Assembly (NCBI GenBank): GCA_013812265.1 | Contig: JACCTQ010000256.1 | Coordinates: forward strand, 1-5,107 | Source of the DNA: Actinomycetota bacterium | Lineage (GTDB): Bacteria; Actinomycetota; Thermoleophilia; Gaiellales; Gaiellaceae | Reading direction: 5' to 3' | Length of the DNA: 5,107 bases | Shown here: positions 1 to 5,107 of the stretch, piece by piece | Layout of the letters: every line of letters begins with the position of its first letter | Numbering within the stretch: the stretch's first letter is position 1 | Notes under the pieces: model-generated | What the model saw: the letters and a program-made list of their open reading frames with translations, nothing else | Told to the model about the DNA's origin: nothing | Database searches by the model: none | Made by a program: the position numbers and the translations under genes

Positions 1-875
1 CCGCCGTGTATCCCGAGAAGCACGTCTACGACGTCGCCGGCCACCCGAAGATCCTCGCCCAGAAGCTCGTGGATCTCTGCGCAGAGCAAGGGCTGCAATA
101 CGGAGCCGATGTGCGTCTCGGCGAGGAAGTCACGACGCTCTCGGAGGTCGATGCTGACGGTGAGGCGCTTCTCTCCATCTCGACCGGTAAGGGGAACACG
201 TTCCTATCGCGGTCGCTCATCATCACCGCCGGGCACGGAGCCTTCGAGCCTCGCACGCTCGGCGTCGAGGGGATCGAGGAATGGGAAGGGCGTGGCCTGC
301 ACTACTTCGTGCGGCAGAAGGAGGTCTTCCAGGGCCGGACCTGCGTCATCGTCGGCGGGGGCGATTCGGCGCTCGACTGGACACTGGGGCTCCAGGACAC
401 CGCACGTCCGCCCATCGCACTCGTGCACCGGCGCGACCGCTTCCGTGCGCTCGAGTCGTCCGTGAACGAGGCGAAGCAACTCGAGAGCGAGGGACGCGTT
501 CGCATCATGACTCCGTGCGAGGTGCGTGAGATACACGGCGACGGCTCCATCGAGGCGGTGACGATCGAGGACGTGCAGCAAGGGGTGCTCCACCAGGTTC
601 CGTGCGACGCTCTCATCACGCTGCTCGGCTTCCACTCGCACCTCGGCGCAATCGCCGAGTGGGACCTCGAGCTCGAGGGCAAACGACAGATCCGCGTCGA
701 TCCGATGACGATGGAGACGAACCTGCCGGGCATCTTTGCGGCGGGGGACGTCGCCGGCTACACCGGCAAGATCACCTTGATCACGATCGGGATGGGCGAA
801 GCGGCGATCGCCGCGAACAACGCGGTCGCGCAGGTGCGCGGCGAGAAGGTTCAGCCCAAGTACTCGACCGACTAG
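1..875 (+). CDS. Ferredoxin/flavodoxin--NADP+ reductase, thioredoxin-reductase-like (YumC type), 5' partial
   Basis: FAD- and NADP(H)-dependent flavoenzyme that moves electrons between NADPH and ferredoxin or flavodoxin in the cytoplasm. The reading frame is open to the window edge (first full codon at base 3). The GTG at base 6 is an internal valine in a YPEK motif that lies near residue 50 of Bacillus YumC, so about 48 residues with the first FAD-binding GxGxxG are missing. Counting from that GTG: ITAG at 72-75, the NADP-binding loop GGGDSA at 117-122, the 2'-phosphate-binding HRRDRFR at 141-147, and the FAD motif GIFAAGDV at 242-249. Thioredoxin reductases carry a CxxC pair just before the GGGDSA loop; here the stretch reads GLHYFV and has no cysteine pair, which separates it from TrxB. 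The tail ends QPKYSTD, placing Tyr287 where YumC has its flavin-stacking His324. Stop TAG is at 873-875. The family assignment is from recognised motifs; the electron partner is unknown. Confidence 0.93.
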   Translation, partial: AVYPEKHVYDVAGHPKILAQKLVDLCAEQGLQYGADVRLGEEVTTLSEVDADGEALLSISTGKGNTFLSRSLIITAGHGAFEPRTLGVEGIEEWEGRGLHYFVRQKEVFQGRTCVIVGGGDSALDWTLGLQDTARPPIALVHRRDRFRALESSVNEAKQLESEGRVRIMTPCEVREIHGDGSIEAVTIEDVQQGVLHQVPCDALITLLGFHSHLGAIAEWDLELEGKRQIRVDPMTMETNLPGIFAAGDVAGYTGKITLITIGMGEAAIAANNAVAQVRGEKVQPKYSTD

Positions 876-961
876 CACTCGATATCGGGAATCAACCATG
901 AGGCGAGCCGCGCCGGCCGCCGACAGCGCTTCGCTCCCGGCGCCCGTCGGCGCGCCGAAGC

Positions 962-977
962 GTTGGGGTCAGACCCT
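962..977 (+). repeat. Left terminal inverted repeat of the 144-bp element
   Basis: GTTGGGGTCAGACCCT is perfectly complementary to bases 1090-1105. The inner GGGTCAGACCC (967-976 region) is a quasi-palindrome with 5-bp arms around one A. The match stops at base 961, which does not pair with 1106. Confidence 0.85.
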
Positions 978-1089
978 GTAAACGAAGTGTGACAACGGCG
1001 ACGAGGTCGGGGCGCCTTACGGCGGCTCCCAGAGGCCAATTCTCGAGAGCTGTCACATTCGCGTCGGGAAGTTGCGCGCCTATCGTTTG

Positions 1090-1105
1090 AGGGTCTGACC
1101 CCAAC
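1090..1105 (-). repeat. Right terminal inverted repeat of the 144-bp element
   Basis: AGGGTCTGACCCCAAC on the plus strand is the exact reverse complement of 962-977. The adjacent TCGTTT (1083-1088) continues the pairing with AAACGA at 980-985 across a one-base offset. Confidence 0.85.
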
Positions 1106-1167
1106 AGGCCCCCGGCGTCACGCTCGGCGGCGATCCAGCGACCCCGCCACGCGCGCCGGGCGGACGC

Positions 1168-1173
1168 TACCGT
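1168..1173 (+). promoter_or_regulatory. Possible -10 element for a leaderless transcript
   Basis: TACCGT fits the TANNNT consensus of actinobacterial -10 boxes and ends 6 nt before the GTG at 1180, so transcription could begin at or next to the start codon. The only purine-rich stretch, GCGAGG, abuts the GTG and is too close to act as a Shine-Dalgarno. No -35 is evident. The motif is short, so this rests mainly on position and on the similar arrangement before the fumarase gene. Confidence 0.35.
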
Positions 1174-1179
1174 GGCGAG

Positions 1180-2628
1180 GTGACCACAAGACGCTTGGCG
1201 ACCCTGGCGCTCTGCATCGTTGCCGCGCTCGGCGGCACCGAGCGCGCGCTTGCGGCGCAGTGCGGCCTGCCGGATACGACGCCGCTCTGGTTCGATTTCT
1301 CGGACGGGTCGGTGTCGTTTCGCGACGAGGTGTTCGGGCGGCCAGGTGTCATCGCGGCGACGACCGGGCCGGCGGTCTCGGCCGCGCTGCGCGGGCGCGG
1401 CGCTCACACTATTGCGTGGGACATGCACCTCGAACGCCGTGTCGGGACGCCGACAACCCCGGCTGACCCGGCCGGAATAATCCCCGCGGCTGATTCGCTC
1501 TTCGACTTCGCCGCGGCCTCGTCTGGGTGCTCCAGGCCTCTCATAGCGCTCAACGAGCTGCTCGGACAGCCACTGGCTCCACCTTGGACGCCCGAGAACG
1601 TGCTCTACCGGGCGAACGTCCTTTCCTTCATCGATCGCATGGCGGAGCGCGGGGCGCGTCCGTTCCTGCTTCTTCCAAACTCAAACCCGCATCTTGGAGG
1701 CGAGGCGTTGCTGTGGTGGCAGCGGGTGGTCGAGAAGGCGGATCTCGTTCGCCAGGTGTACTTCAACGCCACGACCGTCTCGGCGCTCGGGCCACTGCTC
1801 GGCAGCCGGAGGCTGCGGACACGGATGCGAGATGCGGCACGCGCGCTGATCGCGGCCGGCTTTCCTCCTTCACGCATCGGCCTGATGCTCGGTTTCCATT
1901 CCGGAAGCGCCACTTCAGGCCGCGCGGGGTTGCAGCCGCGGGAGGCCTGGTTCCAGTACGTCAAGCTGAACGCGTTGGCGGCCCGGCAAGTGGCCGCCGA
2001 GCTCGGCCTCGGAACAGTGTGGTCGTGGGGCTGGGGCACCTTCAACGAGGTCGGCAACGATCCTGACAAGCCGACCGCAGCGTGCGTCTATCTGTGGACT
2101 CGCGATCCCGCGCTTTGCGACGGCCCGAGCGTCGCGGGCACTTCTTTCAACACATCCCGAACCGAGGGCCAGATCGTGCTTCCGCCCGGAGTGCAGTGCA
2201 CGTTCGTGGTCGGCCAGATCAGCCGCGCGTCCGTCGACCGGGCCGCCGCCATCACGCGCGACCGCCAGCAGGCTCTCACCGCGCTCTTCGCCCGGGTCGT
2301 CCAGCGGGCGCGCATCGCGGTGCGGCCAGCTGAGATCACCCGCGCGGAGACGACCATTGTCAAGCGCCGGTTCTCGGGGCGGCGTGCTGCGTATCTGAGG
2401 GAGCTGCGGAGGCGCAAGGTCACACTCGACTTCGCTCGCTCCGTGATCGCTGACGAGCTCCGGCGGCCGCGCCTCGCCACTGTGGTCGGTCCAGACGTCA
2501 ACGGCTGGACGGTGGCCGAGCAGACGAAGGCGCTCGACACGGCGACATGCCTCGCGGACGAGCTTCCTGCGATCGGAGACATCCGCCTCGCCTCGGAGCT
2601 CCCCTTCCTGCGTCTCTCGTCGGTCTAG
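1180..2628 (+). CDS. Secreted protein of unknown function: barrel-like domain plus SurA-like helical region
   Basis: I do not recognise this 482-residue protein. The GTG start puts a signal peptide exactly at the N-terminus: TTRR, a hydrophobic core at 6-19, then ALA-A with cleavage likely after residue 25 or 26, so it is exported. The mature part has six cysteines (28, 117, 302, 313, 340, 457), an even number compatible with disulfides. Residues 35-290 alternate hydrophobic strands (about 35-40, 76-84, 120-127, 160-167, 189-197, 232-239, 278-289) with amphipathic helices, suggesting a (beta/alpha)8 barrel. An Asn-Glu pair at 125-126 follows one strand, as in many clan GH-A glycosidases, but a hydrolase role is only a guess. 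Residues 360-431 are helical and basic, and resemble the N-terminal chaperone region of SurA/PpiC proteins. The stop lies 24 nt before the fumarase start. No Shine-Dalgarno is seen; a leaderless start is possible. The reading frame is solid, the function unknown. Confidence 0.88.
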   Translation: MTTRRLATLALCIVAALGGTERALAAQCGLPDTTPLWFDFSDGSVSFRDEVFGRPGVIAATTGPAVSAALRGRGAHTIAWDMHLERRVGTPTTPADPAGIIPAADSLFDFAAASSGCSRPLIALNELLGQPLAPPWTPENVLYRANVLSFIDRMAERGARPFLLLPNSNPHLGGEALLWWQRVVEKADLVRQVYFNATTVSALGPLLGSRRLRTRMRDAARALIAAGFPPSRIGLMLGFHSGSATSGRAGLQPREAWFQYVKLNALAARQVAAELGLGTVWSWGWGTFNEVGNDPDKPTAACVYLWTRDPALCDGPSVAGTSFNTSRTEGQIVLPPGVQCTFVVGQISRASVDRAAAITRDRQQALTALFARVVQRARIAVRPAEITRAETTIVKRRFSGRRAAYLRELRRRKVTLDFARSVIADELRRPRLATVVGPDVNGWTVAEQTKALDTATCLADELPAIGDIRLASELPFLRLSSV

Positions 2629-2639
2629 CGACGCCTCAC

Positions 2640-2645
2640 TAGACT
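2640..2645 (+). promoter_or_regulatory. Possible -10 element for leaderless fumarase transcript
   Basis: TAGACT matches TANNNT and ends 7 nt before the GTG at 2653. No spaced Shine-Dalgarno is present (CAGG directly abuts the GTG). This is the layout of leaderless genes in actinobacteria and would give the fumarase gene its own promoter in the 24-nt gap after the secreted protein gene. No good -35 is visible. Read-through from the upstream gene is also possible. Confidence 0.42.
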
Positions 2646-2652
2646 GCTCAGG

Positions 2653-3984
2653 GTGAGCGCGGCCGATACGCGAGAGGAGCTGTGGGGCGGCGAGACGCGC
2701 AACGCGATCGCCAACTTCACGGTATCCGGAGAGCCGATCCCGCCCGCGGTGGCGCACTGGCTCGGGCGCATCAAGGCTGCAGCAGCCCACGCGAACGCGG
2801 AGCTCGGGCTGCTGGATCCGGACAAGGCCGAGCGCATCGCCGCAGCGGGAGCGCGGATCGCGGCCGGCGAGCTCGACGACCAGTTTCCGATCGACGTCTT
2901 CCAGACCGGCTCCGGAACGTCGTCCAACATGAATGCGAACGAGGTGATCGCCTCCCTGGCCGGGGACGGCGTGCACCCGAACGACGACGTGAACATGGGG
3001 CAGTCGTCGAACGACGTCTTCCCGTCGGCCGTCCATCTCGCGGCTCTCGACCAGTTGACGAACGAGCTCCTCCCCGCTCTGCGCGGGCTCGCCGAAGCGC
3101 TCGACGCCAAGGCGGCCGAGCTCGCCGACGTCGTGAAATCCGGGCGGACGCATTTAATGGACGCCGTGCCCGTCACGCTCGGGCAGGAGTTCGGGGGCTA
3201 CGCCGCGCAGGTTCGCCAGGGCAGCGCACGCGTAGAGGACACGCTCGCGCGCGTGGGTCAGATTCCGCTGGGGGGGACGGCGATCGGCACGGGCCTCAAT
3301 ACACACCCGGAGTTCGCGGAGCGGGTCCGCCGCCGCCTCTCGGACGACACGGGCCTTCCGATCTCTCCGCCGGCCGATGCTTTCGAGGCTCAGGCCGCCC
3401 GGGATGCCCTCGTCGAGGCATCGGGCGCGCTGAAGGTCGTGGCCGTGTCTCTGACCAAGATCGCCAACGACCTCCGCCTGATGGGATCGGGCCCCCGCGC
3501 CGGTCTCGCCGAGATCTTCTTGCCGGAGCTCCAGAAGGGCAGCTCGATCATGCCGGGCAAGGTGAACCCGGTCATCCCCGAGGTGGTGACACAGGTGGCC
3601 GCGCAGGTGATCGGCAACGACACCGCCATTACGGTCGGCGGCCTGCAGGGGCACTTGGAGCTCAACGTTTTCGTCCCGGTGATCGCCAGGAACCTGCTGC
3701 AGTCGATCTCTCTCCTGGCCAGCGCGGCCCGCCTCCTGGAAGAGAAGTGCGTGGCGGGCATCGAGGCCAACCGAGAGGCATGTGAACGCTACGCCGAGCT
3801 CACTCTGTCCGCCGCGACGGCGCTGAATCCGTACATCGGCTACGACAGGGCGAGCGAGATCGTGAAGGAAGCCGCCGCCTCGGGACGGTCGCTACGGGAC
3901 GTCGCTCGCGACGCCGGCGTCGACGACGCGACGCTCGACAAAGCGCTCGATCTCCGGGCTATGGCCGAGCCGAACGCCGGGTAG
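2653..3984 (+). CDS. fumC: Class II fumarate hydratase (fumarase C)
   Basis: Iron-independent homotetrameric TCA-cycle enzyme interconverting fumarate and L-malate in the cytoplasm. Visible motifs (443 residues): TGSGTSSNMN at 85-94, HPNDDVN at 108-114, SSND at 118-121, SGRTHLMDA at 163-171 with the active-site His167 (E. coli His188), GTGLNTHPE at 212-220, and the superfamily signature GSSIMPGKVNP at 296-306 with Ser297, Lys303 and Asn305 matching E. coli Ser318, Lys324 and Asn326. Aspartase is excluded by RTHL instead of RTQL, HPNDDVN instead of NPNDHVN, and PGKVN instead of PAKVN. Runs such as DDQFPIDVFQTGSGTSSNMN closely resemble mycobacterial FumC from memory. The N-terminus is short: ELWGGETRNAIANF follows only nine residues, so the usual RxExDxMGxVxVP stretch is missing, and an in-frame TAG at 2626 leaves no room for more than a few extra residues. 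The stop is 7 nt from the convergent permease stop. Confidence 0.97.
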   Translation: MSAADTREELWGGETRNAIANFTVSGEPIPPAVAHWLGRIKAAAAHANAELGLLDPDKAERIAAAGARIAAGELDDQFPIDVFQTGSGTSSNMNANEVIASLAGDGVHPNDDVNMGQSSNDVFPSAVHLAALDQLTNELLPALRGLAEALDAKAAELADVVKSGRTHLMDAVPVTLGQEFGGYAAQVRQGSARVEDTLARVGQIPLGGTAIGTGLNTHPEFAERVRRRLSDDTGLPISPPADAFEAQAARDALVEASGALKVVAVSLTKIANDLRLMGSGPRAGLAEIFLPELQKGSSIMPGKVNPVIPEVVTQVAAQVIGNDTAITVGGLQGHLELNVFVPVIARNLLQSISLLASAARLLEEKCVAGIEANREACERYAELTLSAATALNPYIGYDRASEIVKEAAASGRSLRDVARDAGVDDATLDKALDLRAMAEPNAG

Positions 3985-3991
3985 CCGCCAC

Positions 3992-4870
3992 TCACACGAC
4001 GAATGCGTGGCGCCACCGCTTCACGATGCGCCACTGTGCGTACACGATCAGGGCGGTAACGCCGAACATGACCAGCGTCGCGGCGGCGGCATACCCGTAG
4101 CGCAGGTACTCGAATGCGTTCTGGTACACGAACAGCGGCAGGTACGTCGTCGCATACGGCGGCGGACCTCCGTCGGTCACGATCAGCGCGGGCACGAAGT
4201 TCGCCTGGAAGCTGAAGATCGTGTCGCGGAACATCAGCAGCAGCAGGGTGGGTGCCATCAGCGGCAGCGTGACGCGCCCGAAGACGTACCACGGTCTCGC
4301 ATCCTCGATCGCCGCCAGCTCGTAGAGCTCGCGGGGCAAACCTTGCCGCGTGGCGAGCGCGACGACGAAGCCTTCGCCGATCTGGAATAGGCTCATGATG
4401 ATGACGGCCCACTGCGCGTCGCGGGGATCCGTCAGCCAGCGTGGAGTAGGCCCGCCGATCGCCTCCAGCGCGAGGTTGAGCGGCCCGTAGAGCGGGTTGA
4501 AGATCCAGAGCCAGAGCAGCGCGTACGCGACGTCCGGCACGACGGTCGGCAGGTAAGCCGCGGTGCGGTAGGCGCCGACGCCGCGGTAGCGCTGGTGCAG
4601 CAGGAGCGCGAGTCCGAGCGCCCCGAGCAGGCGCAGCGGCACCGCGAAGAGGATGAACATGAGAGAGTTCCGCACCGACGTGCGAAATACGTCGTCCCCG
4701 GCCAGCTCGCGGAAGTTCTCCAGGCCCGCGAAGCGCGGCGAGCGGATCAGGTCGTACTCGAACACCGCGAGCGCGAACGTGACCAGCGCGGGAATCACGA
4801 TCAGCACCGCGATTCCGATCAGGTACGGCGCCAGCATGAGAGCTGCGGCGCGACGTTCCGGGCCGCGCAT
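3992..4870 (-). CDS. CUT1-family carbohydrate ABC transporter permease (MalF/UgpA-like)
   Basis: Inner-membrane subunit of a binding-protein-dependent importer for sugars or related solutes. The 292 residues hold about six membrane segments (roughly 11-37, 66-91, 104-124, 154-173, 203-221, 258-279). The cytoplasmic coupling loop ELAAIEDARPWYVFGRVTLP at 184-203 sits where the EAA motif contacts the ATPase. GGPPPYATTYLPLFVYQNAF followed by RYGYAAA near 257-263 is typical of CUT1 permeases. In the EAA loop the usually conserved glycine (EAAxxDGA) is Asp190, an oddity discussed separately. The ATG at 4870 is preferred over the TTG one codon upstream because it overlaps the stop of the preceding ATPase gene as TGATG, implying translational coupling in one operon. 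No second permease or binding protein follows, since the fumarase gene ends 7 nt beyond. The substrate cannot be told from the sequence. Confidence 0.95.
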   Translation of the reverse strand: MRGPERRAAALMLAPYLIGIAVLIVIPALVTFALAVFEYDLIRSPRFAGLENFRELAGDDVFRTSVRNSLMFILFAVPLRLLGALGLALLLHQRYRGVGAYRTAAYLPTVVPDVAYALLWLWIFNPLYGPLNLALEAIGGPTPRWLTDPRDAQWAVIIMSLFQIGEGFVVALATRQGLPRELYELAAIEDARPWYVFGRVTLPLMAPTLLLLMFRDTIFSFQANFVPALIVTDGGPPPYATTYLPLFVYQNAFEYLRYGYAAAATLVMFGVTALIVYAQWRIVKRWRHAFVV

Positions 4871-4872
4871 CA
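4868..4872 (-). other. TGATG stop/start overlap between ATPase and permease genes
   Basis: On the minus strand the ATPase stop TGA (4872-4870) shares its A with the permease ATG (4870-4868). Such overlaps usually mean that one mRNA carries both genes and that ribosomes finishing the first re-initiate on the second, keeping subunit amounts matched. Only a weak GGACGG lies upstream of the ATG, consistent with coupling. Confidence 0.8.
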
Positions 4873-5107
4873 ACCGTCCAGTCCGGCTGCGAGCGCGGCG
4901 CCCGAATCCGCGTCGAACACGTAGACGTCGGATCGAGCTACATCCAGGCCGAGCCGCCCACCCACTGCCGGCCGCACATGCTCCCCCACCCTCGCGACCA
5001 ACCGGTCGTCGCCGGCAGCGAGGTGCAGGTAGGTCTCGTTTCCGGCTGCCTCGACCAACTGCACCAGGGCGCGCGCGCCGCTATTCGCAGGGTCGCGCGG
5101 GGAGAGA
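4870..5107 (-). CDS. ABC transporter ATP-binding protein, C-terminal end (MalK/UgpC-like), 5' partial
   Basis: Only the last 79 or so codons are in the window; the frame stays open to base 5107. The peptide around VQLVEAAGNETYLHL, followed by LVARVGEHVRPAVGGRLGLDV and DVYVFDADSGAAL, fits the TOBE-like C-terminal regulatory domain that follows the nucleotide-binding domain in MalK/UgpC/MsmX ATPases. In these proteins it helps dimerisation and, in some, regulator binding. Walker A, the signature motif and Walker B would lie beyond the right edge and cannot be checked. A GTG at 5064 is internal to the domain, not a start. The overlap with the permease gene supports the assignment strongly, because an ATPase of this class is what such a permease needs. 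Some MalK-type ATPases serve several importers, so the substrate stays open. Confidence 0.87.
   Translation of the reverse strand, partial: LSPRDPANSGARALVQLVEAAGNETYLHLAAGDDRLVARVGEHVRPAVGGRLGLDVARSDVYVFDADSGAALAAGLDG

Larger units (their letters stand above)
962..1105. mobile_element. MITE/REP-like element with 16-bp terminal inverted repeats
   Basis: A 144-bp unit is bounded by perfect inverted repeats: GTTGGGGTCAGACCCT at 962-977 and its reverse complement at 1090-1105. Pairing resumes after a small offset (AAACGA at 980-985 with TCGTTT at 1083-1088). An inner pair, TGTGACA at 988-994 and TGTCACA at 1051-1057, lies in the same orientation. Each end is itself a near-palindrome (GGGTC-A-GACCC), so single-stranded DNA could fold into small terminal hairpins, as expected of substrates of Y1 (IS200/REP-associated) transposases. 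From memory, GGGTCAGACCC-type repeats occur next to such transposase genes. The interior encodes no transposase, so mobility would need an enzyme from elsewhere. No clear target-site duplication flanks it. It could instead be a stable transcript end or structured RNA, but the lack of a T tract argues against a simple terminator. Confidence 0.68.
876..1179. other. Intergenic region holding an inverted-repeat element
   Basis: These 304 bases separate the reductase from the secreted protein gene. Bases 876-961 are GC-rich with short palindromes such as CGGCGCGCCG at 948-957, but no hairpin followed by a T run. Bases 962-1105 are an inverted-repeat element described separately. Bases 1106-1179 lead into the next gene and end with a TACCGT hexamer just before its start. 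No RNA gene or convincing reading frame is seen. A 27-codon frame from ATG 898 stops inside the element and looks spurious. Confidence 0.7.

Noticed and set aside
1..875. Thioredoxin reductase
   Set aside because: There is no CxxC redox pair before the NADP-binding loop, and the YPEK, GLHYF and C-terminal tail motifs are those of YumC-type ferredoxin reductases.
938..957. Hairpin CGGCGC (938-943) with GCGCCG (952-957) as a terminator of the reductase gene
   Set aside because: No T run follows the stem, and short GC palindromes are expected by chance in DNA of this composition.
898..981. 27-codon reading frame from ATG 898 ending at a TAA inside the inverted-repeat element
   Set aside because: The peptide is an Ala/Pro/Arg-rich composition typical of GC-rich noncoding DNA, with no recognisable motif; a GGGA 7 nt upstream is weak support only.
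898..1182. Idea that the 144-bp element (48 codons long) interrupts a longer N-terminus of the secreted protein, since ATG 898 and GTG 1180 are in the same frame and removing 962-1105 leaves an open frame
   Set aside because: One in three chance of agreement in frame; the joined peptide is low-complexity and would bury the signal peptide about 46 residues in. The GTG at 1180 gives a normal signal peptide. An empty-site homologue could reopen the question.
892..1428. Minus-strand open frame of 178 codons across the element and the start of the secreted protein gene
   Set aside because: Arg-rich shadow of the plus-strand gene in GC-rich DNA with no motif or ribosome site; other long antisense frames over the reductase, secreted protein and fumarase genes were rejected for the same reason.
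2653..3984. Aspartate ammonia-lyase instead of fumarase, because of the PEVVTQVAAQVIGND stretch resembling aspartase
   Set aside because: The active-site motifs (RTHL, HPNDDVN, GSSIMPGKVN) are of fumarase type, and actinobacterial fumarases share that stretch.
4595..4924. Plus-strand 109-codon open frame opposite the permease gene
   Set aside because: Composition rich in Glu/Arg/Gln/His is the antisense image of hydrophobic membrane-protein codons; no family motif is visible.

Overview
The window is GC-rich with a dense gene layout, and three of its genes appear to start at GTG. Its fumarase is, from memory, closest to the actinobacterial (Mycobacterium-type) class II enzyme. Two genes lack a spaced Shine-Dalgarno and instead have a TANNNT hexamer 6-7 nt before the GTG, the pattern of actinobacterial leaderless mRNAs. 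An uncultured or deep-branching actinobacterium, possibly Thermoleophilia-like, is the best guess; this is inference, not a taxonomic call.

Layout, left to right. Bases 1-875 (+) are the 3' part of a thioredoxin-reductase-like ferredoxin/flavodoxin--NADP+ reductase (YumC type), with about 48 N-terminal residues cut off by the window edge. Bases 876-1179 hold no convincing gene but contain a 144-bp element (962-1105) bounded by perfect 16-bp inverted repeats that carry a GGGTCAGACCC core: a MITE/REP-like non-autonomous element. Bases 1180-2628 (+) encode a 482-residue secreted protein of unknown function. It has a signal peptide, a stretch that reads like a (beta/alpha)8 barrel, and a helical C-terminal part resembling the chaperone-like region of SurA-type proteins. 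Bases 2653-3984 (+) encode fumarase C with all expected active-site motifs but a shortened N-terminus. Convergent to it, with only 7 nt between the stop codons, are two minus-strand genes of a CUT1-type carbohydrate ABC importer: a MalF/UgpA-like permease (3992-4870) and, upstream of it in transcription, the C-terminal end of a MalK/UgpC-like ATPase (4870-5107, running off the window). These two overlap in a TGATG.

Functionally the window joins redox metabolism (reduced ferredoxin/NADPH exchange), the TCA cycle (fumarate to malate) and sugar or glycerol-phosphate-type uptake. The plus-strand genes are not an obvious pathway cluster. The parts least explained by known families are the secreted barrel-plus-helical protein and the inverted-repeat element directly upstream of it. 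I see no defence system, CRISPR array, RNA gene or complete transposon.
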